Below, in pieces: positions 5,790 to 10,719 of a stretch of DNA of 10,719 nt. This DNA is from Acetobacteraceae bacterium (GTDB lineage Bacteria > Pseudomonadota > Alphaproteobacteria > Acetobacterales > Acetobacteraceae). The position numbers were made by a program, and so were the translations under genes. The stretch's first letter is position 1, and every line of letters starts with the position of its first letter. A model generated the notes under the pieces. That model saw only the letters and a list, made by a program, of their open reading frames with translations, did no database searches and was not told the DNA's origin. Location of the stretch: positions 1-10,719 of the forward strand of contig JASHVB010000736.1 in the NCBI GenBank assembly GCA_030039695.1. The letters run 5' to 3'.

Positions 5790-7544
5790 ATGACGATCAG
5801 CACATTGCAGGCGGGCCGGCGTGACGTGATTAGAGGCGGCATGGCCGTTGCCGCCGCGGCGATGCTGCCGGCGGGAGTGGCTCATGCGGCCCTGGCCGAG
5901 ATCCCTCGCAACAAGACCATGACGTTGATCGGCATCAACAGCCGCGATGGACGTTGGGTCGACTACGAACTGTGGAATCCATATGCGATCGGCTCCAACC
6001 ACCAGAACGGGCCGAATCTGATCTATGAGCCGCTCGCCTATTACAGCGCGTTCGCGGACAAGTGGTACATGTGGCTGGCGGAAAGCTACCAGTTCACACC
6101 CGACTTCAAGCAGCTGACGATCACGACCCGCTCCGGGATCAAGTGGAGCGATGGGCAGCCGTTCGGTGCGGAGGACGTCGCCTATACCTTCAATATGCTG
6201 CGCGATCTTGGCCCGAAGGTGAAATGGGGCGTCGATGTTGCCAACGCTCTGGCCGAGGCGACTGCCACCGACCCGAACACAGTGGTGCTGAAGTTCAAGA
6301 TCCCGTCACCCCGATTTTTCTTCTTCGTCAGCTACAAATACGACATCGGCGTGTACATCGTCCCGAAGCACATTTTCCAGGGACAGGATTGGAGCAGCTT
6401 CAAGCATTTCGATCTGGACAAAGACTGGCCGGTGACCACAGGCCCATGGAAAGTCGTCGTGTCGTCGCTACAACAGAAGATCTTCGACCGCCGTGACGCC
6501 TGGTGGGCAGCCGAGCGCAAACTTGCGCCGATGCCGACAATTCTGCGTAACATCTGGTTGCCAATGGTGGGAGAGCAGGAGACGGCACAGGCGCAGATCA
6601 CCAATCATACGGACTTTGGCGGGCCGTTGCAGCCGGCGACCTTTCCGACCGTGATCAGACAGAATCCGAAGGTGACGACATACTCGGGGCAGAAGCCGCC
6701 GTGGGGTTACGTCGATTGGTGGCCGCTGTCGCTCTACGTCAACACCGAGGTAAAGCCGTTCGACGATCCCGACGTTCGCTGGGCGATCAGCCATTACGTC
6801 GATCGCAACACAATCATCCAGGTCGGCTTCCTCGGGGCGGCGACCGTTTCCACCCTGCCGATGCCGCCGTACAAGCCGTTGCTGCCGTATTTCGCCGCCG
6901 TGAAGGACCTGTTGGCGAAATACAACACGATCGAGTTCAACCCAAAGAAGGGCGACGCGCTGCTGGAAAAGCGGGGCTTCAAGAAGCACGGTGCGATGTG
7001 GGAAATGCCGGACGGCAAGCCGTTCACGCTGGATATCATCGGCTTCGGCGCATCCGGCCCCTCGATCGGGCCGGTGCTGTCGCAGATGCTGCGCAAGCAC
7101 GGCATCGCCACCAACCTCGCTCTGCCGCCCGACTTCGACAGCCGTTTCCAGAAGGGTGATTTCGTTGGCTCGATCTACGGCCATGGCGGCAGCATCCGCG
7201 AGCCGTACGACACGTTGCGCCTCTACCAGAGCCAGAGCATCGCGGTCCCCGGCGCTCACGCGGTAAACTTCAGCCGCTGGAAGAACCCAGAGTACGACAA
7301 GATTGTCGATGAGGTATACATCACCGATCCCCAGAACGTGCCGAAATTGACGGAGCTGTTCCACGCGGCGATGGAAATCTGGCTGCCGGCTCTGCCGGAC
7401 ATCCAGTTGGTGCAGAACTACCACCGCATCCCGTTCAACACGACGTTCTGGAAGAACTGGCCTATGTTCGACGATTCGTATGTCAACGCCGCGTCGTGGC
7501 ACCTGACTTACAATATCGTGCTGTGGAACGTACAGTCGGCATGA
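5790..7544 (+). CDS. ABC transporter substrate-binding protein, family 5 (peptide/nickel type)
   Basis: The 584-residue periplasmic receptor belongs to a Dpp/Opp-type importer. The N-terminus has a twin arginine (R10-R11 in AGRRDVIRGG), an apolar stretch AVAAAAMLPAG and an AHA-A cleavage site near residues 32-34, which together suggest a Tat signal peptide. The mature part shows family-5 features: NLIYEPLAYYS, the SGIKWSDGQPFGAEDVAYTFNM type segment (the SBP_bac_5 W-DG-PF-A-DV signature), TTGPWKVV, and late-domain DVRWAISHYVDRNTI. Length is typical. The ATG at 5790 follows a GGGGAAA ribosome-binding site; longer in-frame readings upstream do not look like protein. It is followed by the permease genes. 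The ligand is not predictable; the family transports peptides, nickel, sugars and opines among others. Confidence 0.93.
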   Translation: MTISTLQAGRRDVIRGGMAVAAAAMLPAGVAHAALAEIPRNKTMTLIGINSRDGRWVDYELWNPYAIGSNHQNGPNLIYEPLAYYSAFADKWYMWLAESYQFTPDFKQLTITTRSGIKWSDGQPFGAEDVAYTFNMLRDLGPKVKWGVDVANALAEATATDPNTVVLKFKIPSPRFFFFVSYKYDIGVYIVPKHIFQGQDWSSFKHFDLDKDWPVTTGPWKVVVSSLQQKIFDRRDAWWAAERKLAPMPTILRNIWLPMVGEQETAQAQITNHTDFGGPLQPATFPTVIRQNPKVTTYSGQKPPWGYVDWWPLSLYVNTEVKPFDDPDVRWAISHYVDRNTIIQVGFLGAATVSTLPMPPYKPLLPYFAAVKDLLAKYNTIEFNPKKGDALLEKRGFKKHGAMWEMPDGKPFTLDIIGFGASGPSIGPVLSQMLRKHGIATNLALPPDFDSRFQKGDFVGSIYGHGGSIREPYDTLRLYQSQSIAVPGAHAVNFSRWKNPEYDKIVDEVYITDPQNVPKLTELFHAAMEIWLPALPDIQLVQNYHRIPFNTTFWKNWPMFDDSYVNAASWHLTYNIVLWNVQSA

Positions 7545-7551
7545 TGGCACA

Positions 7552-7610
7552 ACCCCGAAGCGACACGTCATGCACCTGATCTACGTCGTTAAACGCTTCG
7601 GGGTCTTTTT
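7552..7610 (+). terminator. Terminator-like attenuator enclosing the permease start codon
   Basis: Arms at 7552-7562 (ACCCCGAAGCG) and 7594-7604 (CGCTTCGGGGT) pair perfectly over 11 bp around a 31-base loop, followed by C and a run of five T (7606-7610). This has the shape of an intrinsic terminator, lying 8 bases after the binding-protein stop. The loop contains the ATG of the next gene (7570), and the left arm contains its only purine-rich ribosome-binding segment (GAAG). Folding would thus end or slow transcription, or hide the start site, and so lower permease output relative to binding protein. The long loop weakens a plain terminator reading. Confidence 0.45.
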
Positions 7611-8574
7611 GATCATTGTCTGGCTGGCGGCGACGCTGAACTTCTTCTTGCCCAAGCTCTCCGGCCTTGATCCGGTCCGCGCGAAACTGCTGGAGGAAGC
7701 CTCGCTCGGCGGCTACGTGCATGCCGGCATCGACGACATGGTGAAGGAGTACCAGCGTAAGTTCGGCCTGGATAAGCCGTTGTGGCGGCAGTACCTCAGC
7801 TACCTGGACGATACCGCGCACGGCAATCTGAACTACTCGATCGCCAATTATCCGCGCACCGTCGCCGGCATGATCCGCGACGCCGTGCCATGGACCATGG
7901 CCCTGCTCGGTCTCACCACGCTGTTTTCGTTCGTTGCCGGAACAATGTTGGGTGCGCTGCTCGCGTGGCCTGGCGCGCCGCACTGGATGCGCTGGCTCAT
8001 GCCTCCGCTGTGGGCCATGCATGCTGTGCCGTTCTTCCTGCTCGGCCTCGTGCTGATGTACGTCTTCTCCTTCCAGCTTCAGTGGCTGCCGATCTTCGGC
8101 GGTTACAGTGCCGGCGCGACCCCCGAGCTGACTTGGTCGTTCGTCCTCGACGTGCTGCACCACGCGATCCTGCCGGCACTTTCCATCGTGCTGGTGTCGG
8201 TCGGCGGCTGGGCACTTGCAATGCGCGGCATGATGGTCACCACGATGGGTGAGGATTACGTCACCTTCGCCGAAGCTAAAGGCCTCCGCAGCATCACGAT
8301 CTTCACTCGCTACTGCCTGCGCAATGCCATCCTGCCGCAGACGACGGGACTCGCGTTGGCGCTAGGCCAGATTCTGTCTGGCGCTGTGCTGGTCGAGGTC
8401 ATCTTCGGCTATCCCGGCATCGGCACACTGCTGTTCCAGGCCATCGAGGAAAACGATTTTTTCCTGATCCAGGGCATTGTATTTATCGTCATCGTCGCAC
8501 TTGGATTCGCCACATTCGTGCTAGACGTCATCTATCCGTGGCTTGACCCGCGTATTTCGTACCGACGGGGATAG
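7570..8574 (+). CDS. ABC transporter permease, DppB-like
   Basis: This 334-residue integral membrane subunit forms half of the translocation pore of a Dpp/Opp importer. It has six apparent membrane segments: near residues 6-27, then roughly 108-135, 140-165, 185-215, 256-285 and 295-320. A long periplasmic loop between the first two contains the family's KFGLDKPLWRQYLSYL segment. The cytoplasmic EAA loop is visible as E235-A-K-G238 followed by RY-LRNAILP (247-256), the contact to the ATPase. Length and domain order are normal. The ATG at 7570 has a weak GAAG ribosome-binding site that lies inside the putative attenuator stem. The TAG stop (8572-8574) was probably once five bases before the next permease start. 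Confidence 0.93.
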   Translation: MHLIYVVKRFGVFLIIVWLAATLNFFLPKLSGLDPVRAKLLEEASLGGYVHAGIDDMVKEYQRKFGLDKPLWRQYLSYLDDTAHGNLNYSIANYPRTVAGMIRDAVPWTMALLGLTTLFSFVAGTMLGALLAWPGAPHWMRWLMPPLWAMHAVPFFLLGLVLMYVFSFQLQWLPIFGGYSAGATPELTWSFVLDVLHHAILPALSIVLVSVGGWALAMRGMMVTTMGEDYVTFAEAKGLRSITIFTRYCLRNAILPQTTGLALALGQILSGAVLVEVIFGYPGIGTLLFQAIEENDFFLIQGIVFIVIVALGFATFVLDVIYPWLDPRISYRRG

Positions 8575-8746
8575 CGGCCATGTCACACGGTTTCCGTCAT
8601 AGCGACCAACGGACCCGCGATGGACGGGCTTACCTCGGCCAGCCGCGCCTTTGCTGCCTGCGTTCGGCCAAGGCGTGGGTGGCGGCCTCAAGGGTAGCCA
8701 TAACCGGCGGGGCCACATGGCCCGGCAGTTGTGAATAACGGCCATG
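8571..8746. mobile_element. Putative small mobile insertion (152 bp) with direct repeats
   Basis: The bases ATAGCGGCCATG (8571-8582) recur as ATAACGGCCATG (8735-8746), 11 of 12 identical. The 152 bases between (8583-8734) begin TCACA and end TGTGA, a perfect though short inverted pair touching both direct repeats. Removing one repeat plus the insert would rejoin the DppB stop to the DppC ATG with a GGGG ribosome-binding site and five-base spacing, the normal compact operon junction. This fits a MITE-like or IS-derived insertion with a 12-base target duplication, or a local duplication. The five-base terminal pair alone could be chance, and no transposase is present. Confidence 0.4.
8580..8738 (+). 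CDS. 52-residue ORF created across the insertion (doubtful gene)
   Basis: This ORF begins at the ATG 5 bases after the DppB stop and ends with TAA at 8736-8738, 5 bases before the DppC ATG, with a GGGG ribosome-binding site at 8567-8570. Its content (rich in Arg, Gly, Cys) shows no membrane segment or recognisable domain, so it is probably not a selected protein. Its position would let ribosomes pass from DppB through it to DppC by reinitiation. Treat it as a possible leader ORF. Confidence 0.2.
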   Translation: MSHGFRHSDQRTRDGRAYLGQPRLCCLRSAKAWVAASRVAITGGATWPGSCE

Positions 8747-9583
8747 CTCTCCTACCTCCGCCGCAACACTTCCCTTGTCGTCGGTATTGTCCTGCTGAGC
8801 ATCTTGGTGTTGTTCATGGTGATCGGCGCGTTCACTGTCGATACCAGCAACGCTCAACCCCTGTCGGTGACGCCGTTGCAGCCGCCGTCATGGGATTATC
8901 CGTTCGGCACCGACCGGCAGGGGCGCGATCTGCTGGCGGTGATGGTCGTCGGCACGCCGCTGACGCTGTGGATCGGCTTTGTTGCCGGCATCATCGGCGT
9001 CGGCGTCGGTGCCGCGCTGGCATTCAGCGCCGCTTATTACGGCGGGATCGTCGATACCGTTATCCGCAGCGCGGCCGATATTGGCCTGACCATTCCAGGC
9101 CTGCTGGTGCTGATTATCATCGCCGTTTCGCTGAAAGGCAGCCTGACCGTGAACCAGATGGCGATGGTGGTCGCATCACTTGCGTGGCTCAGCCCGACAC
9201 GCACCATCCGTTCCCAGGTGCTGACATTGCGCGAGCGCGGCTACGTTGAGATCGCGCGGCTGAACGGCATGCGCGGACCAGAGGTCATCGTGCGCGAGCT
9301 GATGCCCAACCTGCTGCCTTATCTCGCCGCCACGCTGGTCAGCAGCGTCTCGGCGGCGATCCTGGCATCGATCGGGCTGGAAGTACTCGGTCTCGGTCCG
9401 GTCGAATCGCCAACATTGGGCATGACACTTTATTGGGTCGTGTTCAACGCCGCGATCATAAACGGTTGGTGGTGGTGGTGGACCGCGCCGCTTGTGGTAA
9501 TTCTGATGGTGTTTCTCGGGTTGTTTTTTCTCACCGTCGGGCTGGACGAGGTGGCTAACCCACGGCTGCGACGATCCGTATGA
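8744..9583 (+). CDS. ABC transporter permease, DppC-like
   Basis: The 279-residue second pore subunit. The first membrane segment spans residues 10-31 and is followed by the family hallmark YPFGTDRQGRDLLA (PFGTD..GRD). Then come the transmembrane block, the EAA loop E169-IARLNG175...LMPN (ATPase contact), and a C-terminal hydrophobic helix. Five tryptophans in a row (242-246, codons at 9467-9481) replace the family's usual two or three in the NGAWWW-P region. The start at ATG 8744 is forced by a TGA in frame at 8732-8734. There is no ribosome-binding site in front of it, in line with the 152-bp segment having moved the original one away. Its stop overlaps the ATPase start (ATGA). Confidence 0.92.
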   Translation: MLSYLRRNTSLVVGIVLLSILVLFMVIGAFTVDTSNAQPLSVTPLQPPSWDYPFGTDRQGRDLLAVMVVGTPLTLWIGFVAGIIGVGVGAALAFSAAYYGGIVDTVIRSAADIGLTIPGLLVLIIIAVSLKGSLTVNQMAMVVASLAWLSPTRTIRSQVLTLRERGYVEIARLNGMRGPEVIVRELMPNLLPYLAATLVSSVSAAILASIGLEVLGLGPVESPTLGMTLYWVVFNAAIINGWWWWWTAPLVVILMVFLGLFFLTVGLDEVANPRLRRSV

Positions 9584-10554
9584 CGCTCTCGAACGCGACT
9601 GTACTGCGCGTCGAAGGTCTGCGTGTCGCGTACGACCATCCACGCGGCCTGGTGCGCGCGGTGGACGACGTCAGCTTCTCGCTGCGCCCGCACGAGCGTT
9701 TTGGCCTGGCTGGCGAGTCCGGTTCGGGCAAATCCACAATGGCGCTGGCAATCCTGCGCATGATCAAGCCGCCCGGCCACATCGACGGTGGCGAGGTATG
9801 GCTGGAGGACACCGCGCTATCGCAACTGACGGCCGACGCGATCCGCCGCCTGCGCCTGGCTGGTATCGCTATGGTTCCGCAAGGTTCAATGAATTCGCTG
9901 AACCCGGTGCTGCGCATCCGCGACCAGATCGGCGACGCCATCGCCGACCATGGGACACGCCTCTCGCGCCGGGATCTCATCGATCGCCTCGCTTCCTTGT
10001 TATCTCAGGTTGGACTGCCGCCGGACACCGCCGACAAATACCCGCACGAACTCTCAGGCGGCATGAAGCAGCGCGCCTGCATCGCCATCGCGATTTGCCT
10101 GCGGCCCAAAGTCATTATCGCCGACGAGCCGACCAGCGCGCTCGACGTGGTCGTGCAGCGCCAGGTGATGGAGACGCTGGGCAATGTGCAGGCGGAACTG
10201 GGGGCAGCGGTCATCCTGGTCGGCCACGACATGGGACTGATGGCGCAATTCGTCGATCGCCTCGGCATCATGTACGCCGGGCGCCTGGTGGAAGTCGCGC
10301 CAATCCGCGACATCATCACCGCGCCACGCCATCCCTATACGCGGCTGCTCATCGACAGCTTGCCGTCGTTGCAACAAAAGGGTGCGCTGCGTGGCATTCC
10401 TGGCCTCGCACCGCTGCTGCGCGAGCTGCCGCCCGGCTGCGCGTTCCACCCGCGCTGTCCACGTGCCGAAGAACGCTGCAAGATCGACAGGCCGGCGGTC
10501 CGGCCGATCGGACCCGATGCCACAGTGGCGTGCCATCTCGCACGTGACTACTGA
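9580..10554 (+). CDS. ABC transporter ATP-binding protein, DppD-like
   Basis: The 324-residue ATPase powers the importer from the cytoplasmic side. Visible motifs are Walker A G45-ESGSGKST53, Q-loop Q101, signature LSGGMKQ (158-164), Walker B VIIADE (178-183) with D189 in the D-loop, and switch His H216. The C-terminal Opp/Dpp domain (about 232-324) contains HPYT at 251-254 and the cysteine pattern C287-x5-C293-x6-C300 plus C318. Four such cysteines are reported to hold a 4Fe-4S cluster in characterised Dpp-type ATPases, so one is plausible here. Start at ATG 9580 overlaps the DppC stop by four bases. A second ATPase (DppF type) would be expected next, but none is recognisable before the window ends. 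Confidence 0.95.
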   Translation: MTLSNATVLRVEGLRVAYDHPRGLVRAVDDVSFSLRPHERFGLAGESGSGKSTMALAILRMIKPPGHIDGGEVWLEDTALSQLTADAIRRLRLAGIAMVPQGSMNSLNPVLRIRDQIGDAIADHGTRLSRRDLIDRLASLLSQVGLPPDTADKYPHELSGGMKQRACIAIAICLRPKVIIADEPTSALDVVVQRQVMETLGNVQAELGAAVILVGHDMGLMAQFVDRLGIMYAGRLVEVAPIRDIITAPRHPYTRLLIDSLPSLQQKGALRGIPGLAPLLRELPPGCAFHPRCPRAEERCKIDRPAVRPIGPDATVACHLARDY

Positions 10555-10587
10555 CATGAGGCATTTTCAAACGCCATATCAACATTC

Positions 10588-10719
10588 GGAGGTGGCTCGT
10601 CGTGGCTAGGCGAGGCAGCGGCCTCGCCCCCGTCACGCGCGACAGGGCCTCGCTTTCGTCTCAGAGCGGAGACAGGTTCGCGTCTCACTGGCGCTACCCC
10701 GGCGGCTCTCACCACCGTC
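10588..10719 (+). CDS. Possible partial ORF with strong ribosome-binding site at the right edge
   Basis: GGAGGT at 10588-10593 is followed after 8 bases by GTG at 10602, and that frame is open to the window end (39 codons). The residues show no ABC-ATPase N-terminus or other domain, so the frame may be chance. It also contains the 8-bp hairpin at 10609-10628. An earlier ATG at 10556, next to the DppD stop, gives only a 17-codon frame ending at 10609. Confidence 0.2.
10609..10628. repeat. Perfect 8-bp hairpin after the transporter genes
   Basis: GGCGAGGC and GCCTCGCC pair perfectly around an AGCG tetraloop, 55 bases after the ATPase stop. There is no T-run, so a rho-independent terminator is unlikely; it may protect or pause the transcript end, or be part of a repeat. 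Shortly downstream a GTCTC-GAGAC-GTCTC set (10658-10662, 10669-10673, 10682-10686) could form competing small stems. Confidence 0.35.

Noticed and set aside
6468..7571. 367-codon reverse frame opposite the binding-protein gene
   Set aside because: Antisense shadow; the + strand encodes a full family-5 binding protein.
12..10567. AAAATGCC at 12-19 and its reverse complement at 10560-10567, as if two ends of one element
   Set aside because: An eight-base match 10 kb apart, with intact genes running up to the second site, is expected by chance.

Overview
The window is GC-rich coding DNA from an alphaproteobacterium. A member of the Acetobacteraceae or a related Rhodospirillales family is the best guess. 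This rests on the mltG - yicC - gmk gene set, the protein sequences and the dispersed palindromic repeats; no rRNA or marker gene is present to prove it.

Left part (1-4227): a 5'-truncated mltG (peptidoglycan endolytic transglycosylase) runs rightward and meets, tail to tail, a leftward two-gene cassette: an SDR oxidoreductase followed by a metallo-beta-lactamase-fold hydrolase. Divergent from the cassette run yicC (endoribonuclease family) and gmk (guanylate kinase). mltG, yicC and gmk are commonly neighbours in alphaproteobacteria, so the SDR-MBL pair looks like an inserted cassette. Between yicC and gmk lies a large REP-like hairpin made of two 34-base arms.

Middle and right part (4239-10554): a rightward run encodes a bacterial-luciferase-like flavin monooxygenase, a small helical protein of unknown function, and a peptide/nickel-type (Dpp/Opp) ABC importer: Tat-exported binding protein, DppB-like permease, DppC-like permease and a DppD-like ATPase. 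A plausible reading is import of a small substrate followed by flavin-dependent oxidation, but the substrate cannot be read from sequence. The second ATPase usual in such operons is not recognisable before the window ends.

Most notable non-coding signals: (1) a terminator-like 11-bp stem with a T-run that encloses the start codon of the first permease, placed to lower permease expression relative to the binding protein; (2) a 152-bp segment between the two permease genes, bounded by a 12-base direct repeat (11/12) with TCACA/TGTGA just inside. It looks like a small mobile insertion that split an originally tight stop-ATG junction and created a 52-codon ORF ending 5 bases before the second permease; (3) the REP-like palindrome and a diverged single-arm relative near 5586; (4) an AT-rich stretch at the left edge where mltG homology stops. 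No phage, CRISPR, tRNA or rRNA was seen, and I found no strong case for a wholly new system.
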